In this document: in pieces, positions 7,722 to 16,100 of the stretch | Layout: the number at the start of each line of letters is the position of its first letter | How positions within the stretch are numbered: the stretch's first letter is position 1 | From: Hymenobacter lapidarius | GTDB taxonomy: Bacteria; Bacteroidota; Bacteroidia; Cytophagales; Hymenobacteraceae | DNA: 64,000 nucleotides | Direction of reading: 5' to 3' | Assembly (NCBI RefSeq): GCF_001816145.1 | Contig: NZ_MDZB01000084.1 | Location: forward strand, 1 to 64,000 | Notes under the pieces: model-generated | Seen by the model: the letters and a program-made list of their open reading frames with translations, nothing else | Databases searched by the model: none | Told to the model about the DNA's origin: nothing | Program-made: the position numbers and the translations under genes

Positions 7722-10589
7722 TCACAGCCGAATATCGAATGCCAGCGGCTCCAGCACAACTTGCTGCAGCCTCGTGTTGTAGACCACCCGCATGCCAGCT
7801 TCGAAGGGAGTGCGCAGGCGCAGGACATTGAACTGGACAAGGAAATCCAAGCCCACGTTTTGATAGTTGCGGACCACGGCGCCGCCGTTGTTGATGCCCC
7901 GGGCTACGTCGCCGAACGCGGTGGCACGCAGGCGCTGCACGTACAGCCAGCGGCCCAACTCCCAATGCGTGAACGCCAGCGGCAGGCTGTAGTCCAGGCT
8001 GGCCGCCTGGAGGCGGTCGAAGCTCACATAGCCCTGGCCCCGCGGGAACGAAACCGCCGGCGCAAACTGGTACTGGGCCTGGTGCTGCCGCTGGTAACTG
8101 CCGCGTAGCCGAATGGCGTGGTGACGGCCCAAGCCGGGCAAAAACACGCTGCCTTGCGCGCCCCACTGGGTGGCGTCGAGGCCCTGCCCGAAGGGTGTAG
8201 TGCGCCACGTTCCCAGGAAGGTGCCGCCCCAGCGCGGGGCCACGTCGCGGGCGCTACGCCGGAGCTGTGAGGCGTAGCCAACGATGCTTTGAATGGCATT
8301 CAACGGGTTGTTGGGGCCCGTTTCGGTGCGGCGGCGCACGGGCAAATCGTAGTCATATACCTGCTCGTGCAGGAAAGAGGTGCCCACCGTAAGGCCTTGG
8401 AAGAACTTGGAATGCGTGAGGTTCAGGGGCAGGCGCAGGCCGGCTTGCAGGCGCGTGTAGCGCCACTGGTCGCGGTACACCACGTTTCGGAAAATAATGG
8501 CGGCATCGCGCCCGCCGTAGGTCACGTCCACGTCCAGCACCGGGTACCAGGCCTGGTAGCTGAGCGCCCCAATCACGCTGGCCGTACGTTCCACCTGGTC
8601 GTAGCCGATGCCAGCAAAAACCTGGGTGGTGTTCAGCAAATCCTGTGACCGCAGCCCCAGGCTCACGGTGTTGCCCTGGGGGCTTTGCACCAGCCCGTAG
8701 CTGAACACATTGAACGCGTGCCGCAGTGGCGAATACCGCCGCACGCCATAGCGGAGCGCCGCCGAATCGGGAGCTACTGGCGGGCGCGACAGTAGCTGGC
8801 CCGCAGGCTCCTGGGCAGCCAGCGCGGTGGCGTAGGGCCCCGGAATGTCGGCCGTGGCAGTCGGGACCGGCACCCAAGCCGTGGAATCCAGGGGCATTTC
8901 AACCACCCGCGCCCCGGTGGCCCGGGCGTCGTGGAAGGCCAGCGAGCGGCCGTCGGGCGATACCGCGGCGTGGTAGGCTCCCAGGGGCCGCGAGGTCACG
9001 CGGTAGGCTTGGCCGGTGCGGGCGCTCACGGCATACAGGTTATCCACGCCCGACTGCGAAGAGTTGTACAGCACAAAGCCGCGCCACGGCAGCGGGTTGG
9101 CCAGGTTCACGTTGGCCACGGGCAGCAGCGCGTGGGAAGTGGCCGTGCCAGGGTCGATGACAACGATGGTTTTGCCGGCGGCACTGAGCGTCACGGCCAC
9201 CACGCGGCGGCCGTCGGGGTGCCAGCGGGGCTGCTGGTAGAAGTCGTTTTGCGGGTTGGGCAAGGTTTGAATTTCGGCGCCGGTCCGGGCGTCGAGCAGC
9301 ACCAGCGCGTGGTGGTAGCTGGCATCGGTGCGCACGGCCACCAGGCGCTGGCCATCGGGCGAGAGGGCCGCTGCACTGTACCGGCCGCCTTTGCCAACGC
9401 GGGCCAGCCGACCGGTGGCCAGGTCCAGCACCTTCAGCTCCGAAGCAATTTGCTGGCCCCAGCGGGCATCCTGCTGAAATTCCGGCCACACGGCTTTGCC
9501 ATCGTTCACGGACAGCATTTCCGGCATGTTGAGCTGCCCGGGCACAAACACCATACGCTCGGCACCGCGCCGGCTCAGGAGCACGAATTGCGGAATGTGA
9601 CCCAGCCCGCTTTTCAGGGCCAGCACCGTGCTGTCGGTGACGTACTGCGGGTATTCGTAGCGGGTGAGAACCCCATCCGTGGCCGCAACGACCATGTCGC
9701 GCGCCGGCGTGGTGGCGGGCAGTGCCGCCTGCTGGGCCCGCCAGGCAGAGTCCACTTCCGTCATGGTGCGCTGGTAAAGCTGCTCCACCGTGAGGCCCGT
9801 GCTGCGCCGGATGCCGTTGGAGAACGAGAAAGGATAGAACGGAAAGCGGTAGTATGTATCCAGGGATTTGGCCCACACGTCGGGTCCGTAGTGCGTTTTC
9901 AGGTACGACGTCATGAAGTAGCCCAGCACGTACCAGTTCGGCACCTGGTCGCGCAAGGAGCCGTTCACGGCTTTCTGGTAGCTGTAGCGGCGGCCAGCCA
10001 GCAGGTTGCCCCGCAGCCCCACGTTGAAGCTGGGAATGCGCCCGCGCCCGCTGCGCGTGAGGGCGGTTTCGGCGCCCACGGCGTCGCCCTCAAAGAACCA
10101 CTGCGGCACGCCCACCGCCGCAATGCCCAGGGCGCCATCGCCCAGCAGCGGGTTTAGCAGCCGGCCAATGCCCTGGCGCGCTTTGTCAAACTGCCCCACG
10201 TGCCGGAACTCGTGCACGGCTAGCTGATCGAGCCAGTCCACGGTGCCCAGGTCCAGGCCCTGCTGGGGCGTGGTAAAAAACTCGGCGTGCCGGGGCAAAA
10301 ACGTCACAAAGCCATTGCTGACCGTGGTTTGGTTTTGCAGCACCACGCCAAGGCGCTTCGGCACCACGCCCAGCGTGGCCACGCCCGGCCCGTGCAGCTG
10401 CTCCAGCCGCGCCGCCGTGCGTTGCGCGGCCGAGTCGAGGGGGCCGGCGTAGAGCACCCGGAAGTGCGGCGTATACACTTCCTGCCAGCGCAGGGCGGGC
10501 CGGTTCTGGGACAGCACGGGCAGGCTTTGGGCTCGAATTTGGCTGAGGCTGAATAGGCCCAGTAGCCCGCATAGCAACAAACAACGCAT
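7722..10589 (-). CDS. Secreted peptidase MA-like / TolB-propeller / outer-membrane barrel fusion
   Basis: A 955-residue protein with three parts. A signal peptide (residues 1-20) is followed by a zinc peptidase-like domain (about 25-300) with HEFRH at residue 123 and a downstream WFFEGDA that would supply the third, Glu ligand, as in gluzincins. Residues about 310-620 form a TolB/WD40-like propeller with repeated SPDGQRL, HPDGRRV and SPDGRSL motifs. The rest (about 640-955) alternates short aromatic strands and ends in Leu, like an outer-membrane beta barrel. It probably sits in the outer membrane with the protease domain outside or in the periplasm. The substrate is unknown. It is a single gene. 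Confidence 0.8.
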   Translation of the reverse strand: MRCLLLCGLLGLFSLSQIRAQSLPVLSQNRPALRWQEVYTPHFRVLYAGPLDSAAQRTAARLEQLHGPGVATLGVVPKRLGVVLQNQTTVSNGFVTFLPRHAEFFTTPQQGLDLGTVDWLDQLAVHEFRHVGQFDKARQGIGRLLNPLLGDGALGIAAVGVPQWFFEGDAVGAETALTRSGRGRIPSFNVGLRGNLLAGRRYSYQKAVNGSLRDQVPNWYVLGYFMTSYLKTHYGPDVWAKSLDTYYRFPFYPFSFSNGIRRSTGLTVEQLYQRTMTEVDSAWRAQQAALPATTPARDMVVAATDGVLTRYEYPQYVTDSTVLALKSGLGHIPQFVLLSRRGAERMVFVPGQLNMPEMLSVNDGKAVWPEFQQDARWGQQIASELKVLDLATGRLARVGKGGRYSAAALSPDGQRLVAVRTDASYHHALVLLDARTGAEIQTLPNPQNDFYQQPRWHPDGRRVVAVTLSAAGKTIVVIDPGTATSHALLPVANVNLANPLPWRGFVLYNSSQSGVDNLYAVSARTGQAYRVTSRPLGAYHAAVSPDGRSLAFHDARATGARVVEMPLDSTAWVPVPTATADIPGPYATALAAQEPAGQLLSRPPVAPDSAALRYGVRRYSPLRHAFNVFSYGLVQSPQGNTVSLGLRSQDLLNTTQVFAGIGYDQVERTASVIGALSYQAWYPVLDVDVTYGGRDAAIIFRNVVYRDQWRYTRLQAGLRLPLNLTHSKFFQGLTVGTSFLHEQVYDYDLPVRRRTETGPNNPLNAIQSIVGYASQLRRSARDVAPRWGGTFLGTWRTTPFGQGLDATQWGAQGSVFLPGLGRHHAIRLRGSYQRQHQAQYQFAPAVSFPRGQGYVSFDRLQAASLDYSLPLAFTHWELGRWLYVQRLRATAFGDVARGINNGGAVVRNYQNVGLDFLVQFNVLRLRTPFEAGMRVVYNTRLQQVVLEPLAFDIRL

Positions 10590-10925
10590 GTATGATTCTT
10601 GGAGAAAGTGAAAGGGAACGCGCCCTTAAAGAACGGCATGCGGAGCTTGCCGAACCGTGGATTGGCAGAGCCGCCCCCTGTTGACCGCGCGGCTGCCCGT
10701 ATTAGCACACCGGATGGCGGTGCTATTTATGGGGTGGTGCGCCTTGTTGGCCAGGTCATTTTCCGGTAGTCGTATAACGGCACCTTGGCCTGCCTGGTGA
10801 GCATTGCGCCACGGCATCGACATCGGCAACCCCATCAAAACCGGTGACCTACAGCAGCTTTCAAGTCAGTATATGGGCCGGGCAGTAGCGCGAAGCGGTG
10901 CTTCGCGCTACTGCCCGGCCTCACC
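10590..10925. other. Intergenic region with a 21-bp hairpin
   Basis: Between the start of the 955-residue gene and the yceI remnant. I see no convincing coding sequence. It should contain the promoter of the minus-strand gene, but no exact TAnnTTTG box was found. It ends in a perfect 21-bp stem with a 3-base loop at 10876-10920, directly against the yceI remnant and without a T-run. Confidence 0.6.
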
Positions 10926-11141
10926 ATGAAAGACGTGACCAAGCCAGTGACCCTGGAGGCCGAATACGGCGGCTCGGCCGTCGATTTCTACGGCAATCAC
11001 AAGGCTGGTTTTGAAGTAACTGGCAAAATCAACCGCAAGGAGTTTGGCCTCACCTGGGGCACCGTCACCGAAGCCGGCACCAGCGTGCTGGGCGACGACG
11101 TGAAGCTGATTGCCAACGTGCAGTTTACCAAGCAGGCCTAG
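10926..11141 (+). pseudogene. YceI family protein, C-terminal remnant
   Basis: The 71 codons match only the end of YceI/polyisoprenoid-binding proteins: VTKPVTLEAEYGG, then a KAGFEVTGKINRKEFGLTW core and a final strand VKLIANVQFTKQA. Complete family members have about 170-200 residues with a signal peptide, and neither the lipocalin-like N-terminal half nor a signal peptide is found upstream. A 21-bp perfect hairpin ends 5 bases before the first ATG, which may mark the break. I call it a truncated gene. A transcription start within the region could still make a short peptide, but it could not form the full barrel. Confidence 0.8.
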
Positions 11142-11188
11142 CGCTTGAGTGTCCCAGATTTTCAAATTACAGTACTCATTCTGGTTTT

Positions 11189-11226
11189 AAGGCGGCGGCC
11201 TCCAGTAGGGTCGCCGCTTTTTTTAT
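11189..11226 (+). terminator. Terminator after the yceI remnant
   Basis: A GCGGCG stem with its complement, a loop of about 14 bases and a run of seven T. It lies 47 bp past the stop codon of the remnant, which suggests the remnant kept the original 3' end of the gene. Confidence 0.7.
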
Positions 11227-11304
11227 GCCCGGTGCAACGCCTTGCGCCCCCCGCCGGTCAGGGGCATACCTGGATAACTTCCTTTACCTACTTTGAACCT
11301 GGCC

Positions 11305-11733
11305 ATGTACTGCAAATACCTTACCCTGAGCCTGCTCGCTCTCACGGCCAACACCTTGCTCAGCTGCGAAAAAGATACCACCAGCGGCCCCATCAGCTGC
11401 TTCTCCGGCACTTGCTACTCGGGCAGGGTACTGGGCTACGACTGTTGGAACGGCACCCTGATTCAGGTAGACAGCCCCTTTCCCATCGGGAAGCCCCTCC
11501 ACTCGCAGCTTGGTATCGATAGCTTGGGTGACGACAATGTGATTGCGGCCGTCAATCGGCTTGGCTCGGTGGCAGTGCGCGGCCAGCGGCTGTATTTCAC
11601 GGTCGAAAACGCCTTCGCCCGCCAATCTCCCGACGAGCCCTGCCAACATATGAATGCCGCCATCACGCTGCCGATTCCGCACCTGTTGTTGAGCAATGTA
11701 GGCACCACCGCCTGCGCGGCCGCCTCGTTCTAG
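11305..11733 (+). CDS. Hypothetical lipoprotein
   Basis: A 142-residue protein. A short hydrophobic stretch (YLTLSLLALTANTLLSC) ends in a lipobox Cys followed by EKD, so it is a likely lipoprotein. The mature part has further Cys residues (ISCFSGTCYSG, YDCW, EPCQ, TACAA) that could form disulfides. No family was recognised. The ATG at 11305 is preferred over an in-frame TTG 12 bases upstream. Its stop is followed about 100 bp later by the convergent STAS-like gene. Confidence 0.6.
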   Translation: MYCKYLTLSLLALTANTLLSCEKDTTSGPISCFSGTCYSGRVLGYDCWNGTLIQVDSPFPIGKPLHSQLGIDSLGDDNVIAAVNRLGSVAVRGQRLYFTVENAFARQSPDEPCQHMNAAITLPIPHLLLSNVGTTACAAASF

Positions 11734-11829
11734 CCTCGGGCCACCGCAGCAAAAAACTACGGGAGGACCCATCGAATGCATTATCCAGCGGGCCTCTGCC
11801 ACTTGTTTGGAACCCCAGATTGTGGGCGG

Positions 11830-12228
11830 CTACATCTGGCTCAGCCAGGCCTTCGCGGTTTCAATGTCGTCGAAGGTGGCTACCACCGGGCTGGCGGCGG
11901 TGAACTGCAAGGTGAGGTCCGTAGAGAGCCGGCTGTAGAGGTTGGGCGAATATACCCAGGCAAAATACTCCAGCCCGATGGCCGCCATGGCCGGAAAACA
12001 CTCCGTGCCGGCCCACTCAGCGGCCTCGCTCCACATGCTGGTTACCAGTGTGTTATCATTCAACACTTTGCGGCAGCGGTGTAGCGGCAGCAGCCGCAGC
12101 AGCTCCATGGCGCCGTGCTGCACGCTCTTCATGTCCTGATTTCCACGCCAGTCGGCGAACAACCACTCGTTTTGGTGGTCGTAGGAAATAGTAACATAGG
12201 GGGTTTCAAGTAACGTTTGCAGTAACAT
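11830..12228 (-). CDS. STAS/SEC14-like hypothetical protein
   Basis: A 132-residue cytoplasmic protein from the ATG at 12228. Alternating strands and helices (VTISYDHQNEWLFADWRG, then GAMELLRLLPLHRCRKVLNDN, and a late AKAWLSQM) resemble the SpoIIAA/STAS-like proteins common in Cytophagales, where an early strand-turn with Trp is followed by a KVLNDN strand. The function is unknown; such proteins are thought to act in signalling or anti-sigma contacts. An upstream in-frame extension to 12348 lacks family features. It is divergent from the msrA-like pseudogene, with 233 bp between them. Confidence 0.6.
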   Translation of the reverse strand: MLLQTLLETPYVTISYDHQNEWLFADWRGNQDMKSVQHGAMELLRLLPLHRCRKVLNDNTLVTSMWSEAAEWAGTECFPAMAAIGLEYFAWVYSPNLYSRLSTDLTLQFTAASPVVATFDDIETAKAWLSQM

Positions 12229-12461
12229 AGCTTCGGATAAGGCAGTGCGGGGCGTTACGACTAATACGTAGAGAAGGATACAACGTAGGCCCAGGCGATA
12301 ACCAAATATGCTCTCAACTACGCTTGAACACGGTTTGCACCTACGCATAAATACTGATTTTACTTTTACAGGTTCAGCAACTCACGCGTATTGCGGGGCC
12401 AGCTGGCTGGGCGGCCAAGCTGAACTCTGCCCAGACGCTGCTGCTTAGGGTTGTGCAAGCA

Positions 12462-13017
12462 ATGCAGGCCGGGCGCCGCGGCATTTCGTGCGCTATCGGC
12501 TGCTTTTGGGCGCAGGAAGAAGCCTTCGAGCAACTTAGGGGTATGAAGCAGGTGGTGAGCGGCCCGCAGCAGCCCGCCAAGGCCAACCCCACCTACGAGC
12601 AGGTAGCAACCCAAACCACTGGCCACACCGAGGCCGTGCAGATTCATTACGACCCCACGGTCATCAGCTACCAGAAGCTGGCCGACATTTTCTTCACCGC
12701 CTCGCACGACCCCACGCAGCTCAACCGCCAGGGCCCGGACGTGGGCCCCGAGTACCGCTCAGCCGTTTTCTACCGCACGCCCGAGGAGAAGAAAATGCTG
12801 AACGCTACCATCGCCAAAGTCAACGCCTCGAAGGCATACAGCACCAAAAAAAATGGTGACGGAGGTAGCGCCCCTCAAAAAGCTTTGGCCCGCCGAAAGC
12901 TACCACCGGGGCTACTACCGCCTGCACCCCGAAAACCCCTACATCAACAACGTGTCGGCCGCGAAAGTCGAGCACGTGCAGAAGGCATTTGCCAGCGAGC
13001 TGAAGAGCCCGCGCTAA
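12462..13017 (+). pseudogene. msrA: Frameshifted, degraded peptide-methionine (S)-S-oxide reductase
   Basis: MsrA repairs oxidised methionine. The first frame keeps the catalytic Cys (GCFW), NPTYEQVATQTTGHTEAVQ, YDPTVISY, ASHDPTQLNRQGPDVGPEYRSAVFY. At the run of eight A (12846-12853) it leaves frame. The correct C-terminus, MVTEVAPLKKLWPAESYH...HPENPYI and so on, continues in the +1 frame to a stop at 13015-13017. Seven A instead of eight would restore one reading frame. The N-terminus is also abnormal: the usual YAGG segment after VVSG is replaced by a shorter Gln/Pro stretch, and there is no clean start (GTG 12453 or ATG 12462). The N-terminal change argues for real decay, whereas the A-run alone could be an error. 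Confidence 0.8.
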
Positions 13018-13077
13018 CGGTTCTTCGCTCGCCGCCGCACGGAGCACGCTCCGCGCAGGCAAGTACGAGTACTGGAG

Positions 13078-13085
13078 TATCTTTG
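13078..13085 (+). promoter_or_regulatory. Candidate -7 box for the multi-PAS kinase gene
   Basis: TATCTTTG matches the Bacteroidota -7 consensus TAnnTTTG and lies 47 bp before the kinase ATG. No TTTG or TTG was found at the usual -33 position, so support is partial. Confidence 0.35.
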
Positions 13086-13132
13086 AAAACGCTGGCCACA
13101 CGCGGCCGCCCCCCCTTGCTGTCTTTGCCCGT

Positions 13133-16100
13133 ATGCTGGTTTCTACCCTGCTCACCCCCGATTTTGAACTGCTCTTTGCTGCCTTGCCCGCGCCTTTTGC
13201 GGTCCTGGCACCCGATGGCACCGTACTGGCGCTGAACACCGCAATGGCCGCCCTTTTGCCCCCGGCCACCGCGGCCAGCCTGCGGGGCCAGCCCGCGGAC
13301 GCGCTTCGTGCCGCGCTGGTGGCCTCGGGCGGGGTGTTGCCGGCCGCCACGCCGTGGGCCATGGGCCTGCGGGCGGCCCAAACCGGCGTACTGCAGGTGC
13401 TGCCCCCCGACTGGGCCCTGGCGCCGGCTGCCGGAGCCGCCACCTTGTGGGAAGCCACCATGCAGCCCGTGCGTGCGCCCGCCCCAGAGGGCCATGCCAC
13501 GGGGGAGTTGCGCTACCTCCTGCTGCGCCTGCTGAACGTGGACGAGCAGCACCGCAACGAGGCCCTGCTGCTGGCCCAGCAGCAGCGCACCCAGCGCATT
13601 CTGGACAACCTGCCCCTGACCATCAGCACGATGGAAGGGCCCGATTTGCGGTTTACGTTCCTTTCGGCGCGGGCCCGGGAATCAATGGGACCCCGGGTTA
13701 ACTTGGGCCGCAGTGTGGCCGAGACCCTGCCGGAAATAGCCGCCCAGGGCTACCTGCAGACGTTGAAAAAGGTGCGCGACAGCGGCCAGCCCGTTTTTGG
13801 GCACGAAGAACGGTCCGAAGTGCAGGACCCCGCCACCGGCGAGCTGCGTGAGCAATACAACAGCTTTGGCTACCTGCCCCTGCCCAGTGAGGAAGGCACC
13901 GGCGTGCTTGCCTACGGACTCGACGTGACCGAGCAGGTGCAGGCCCGCCTGCGCAACGAGGCCCTGCAGGCCGAAGCCCGCGCCGCCGACCAGCGCCTGC
14001 GTCACGTCACGGAAAGCCTGCCTTCCATCACCTTCATCGTCGACCAGGAAGGCGAGCTGGTTTACGTCAGCCCGCACTGGTACACGTACACCGGCTCCCA
14101 GCCGGCCGACTTACGAAAAGAATGGCCCGAACGCCTGCACCCCGACGACCGTGCCCGGGTGTGGGAGCTCTACCAGGCAGCCCTGAACCAGGGCACCTCC
14201 TGGCGCTACGAGGTGCGCCTGCGCAGCCACGACGGCGCGTACCGCTGGTTTATGAGCCAGGGCGTGCCCGAACCCCTGGAAGAAGCCCAGGCGGCGGGCC
14301 GCTCCCGGCAGTGGTTTGGCTCCAACCTCGACGTGCACGAGCTGCGCGAAACCCAGCGCCTGCTGGAAGCCAAGGACCAGCAGCTCAGCCAGATTCTCAG
14401 CCATAGCCCGGCCCTGATTGCCACCGTAGCCGGCCCAGACCACCGCTTCACCTTTGTGAATGCGGCCTACAGCGAGCTGATGAGCAACCGGGCGCGGGTG
14501 GGCCAGCCGGCCGCCCAGTGCCTGCCGGAAGTAGCCGAGCAGGGCTTTGTGAAATTGCTCGAAACCGTGTACCAGTCGGGCAAGCCGTTTGTGGGCCGGG
14601 CCACGCCCATTGATGTGCAGGACGGCCCCGGCGACCGCCGCCGCCGCCTCTACCTCGACTTTTCGTATGTGCCGATGCGCGACGACCAGGGCCAGATTGT
14701 GAGCATTCTGGCGTTTGGGGTAGACGTGACCCAGCAAGTACTGGCCCGCCAGGAAACCGAGGTGCTGCAGGGCCAGGTGCGCGCCGCCGACACCCGCCTG
14801 CGCCGGCAGGCGGAAGTGCTGCCCATCATCACCTTCACCACCGATGCCACGGGCCTCACCACCTACATGAGCCCGCAGTGGTACGCCTTTACGGGGCAGC
14901 AGCCCGGCGGGCCCTGGGAAGAAGTGGATGCCCAATGGGCCGACCGCCTGCATCCCGACGACCGCGAGAACGCGCAAATCCAGATTAAGGACAGCATCGA
15001 CTTTGCTCGTTTGGGACGGGTGGAAGTGCGGCTGCGCGGCGCCAACGGCCAGTACCGTTGGTTCCTCACCGAGGCCGTGCCGGAGCTGACCGCTGGTGGC
15101 CAGCTGCGCCAGCGCTACGGCTTTATGCTGGACGTGCACGAGCTGCGCACCGCCCAGCGCCGCCTCGAAGAGAAGGACCGCCAACTGAGCCAGATTCTGG
15201 CGCAGGCGCCCGCCTACATCGCCACCCTGGAGGGCCCGGAGCACCGCTACACGTTCTTCAGCCCCGGCTACGCCAAGCTGCTGAACTACCGGCCCCGCCT
15301 GGGCGAAACCGTGGCGCAGGCACTGCCCGAAATAGCGGAGCAGGGCTTGATAAAGCGCCTCGACCACGTGTACCAGACCGGCGAAACTTACATGGGCCAA
15401 GAGCTACCCATTCGCCTGCAAAACATGGCCTTGGAGCTGGGCCCCGAACGGTACTACGACGTGACGTACACCGCCCTGCGCGATGGCCAGAACCAGGTAG
15501 CCAGCGTGCTCAGCTTTGTGCTGGATGTGACGGACCGGGTGCACAACCGCCAGCAGGCCGAGGAGCTGGCCGCCGAAATGCGCCGCCGCGACGAGCAGGT
15601 GCGCGCCATTACGGCGGCCATGCCGGTGTTCATCTTCAACTTCAGCCCCGACGGCCACATCACCTACACCAACCCGTACTTCTACGAGTACACGGGGCTG
15701 AACCCCGCCGGCCCGCTGGAAGAGGCGTGGGACGTGCTCACGCCCGAAGACCGGACGCGGGTGAGCGAGGTGGCTATGGCCGCCATGGCGGCCGGCGAAC
15801 CCTGGCAAGCCACCTTCCGGTGCCGGCGCCACGACGGCGAGCTGCGGTGGTTCCAGTCCAAGTCGCAGCCGTACTACGATGCCGATGGGAAGCTGGCCGG
15901 CTTCAGTGCGGCCACCATCAAAATCCACGAGCTGCACGAGCGCACCGAGGAGCTGGCCCGCAGCCGGGCCGACTTTGCCGCTCTGGCCGATAACATTGCC
16001 CAGCTGGCCTGGATGGCCGATGCCACGGGGTATATTTTCTGGTATAACCGGCAGTGGTACGACTACACAGGCACAACGCTGGAGCAGATGCAGGGCTCGG

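Noticed and set aside
8931..10157. A 408-codon open frame antisense to the peptidase/propeller/barrel gene
   Set aside because: Low-complexity His/Gly/Arg composition, no start signal, and the sense gene is clear.
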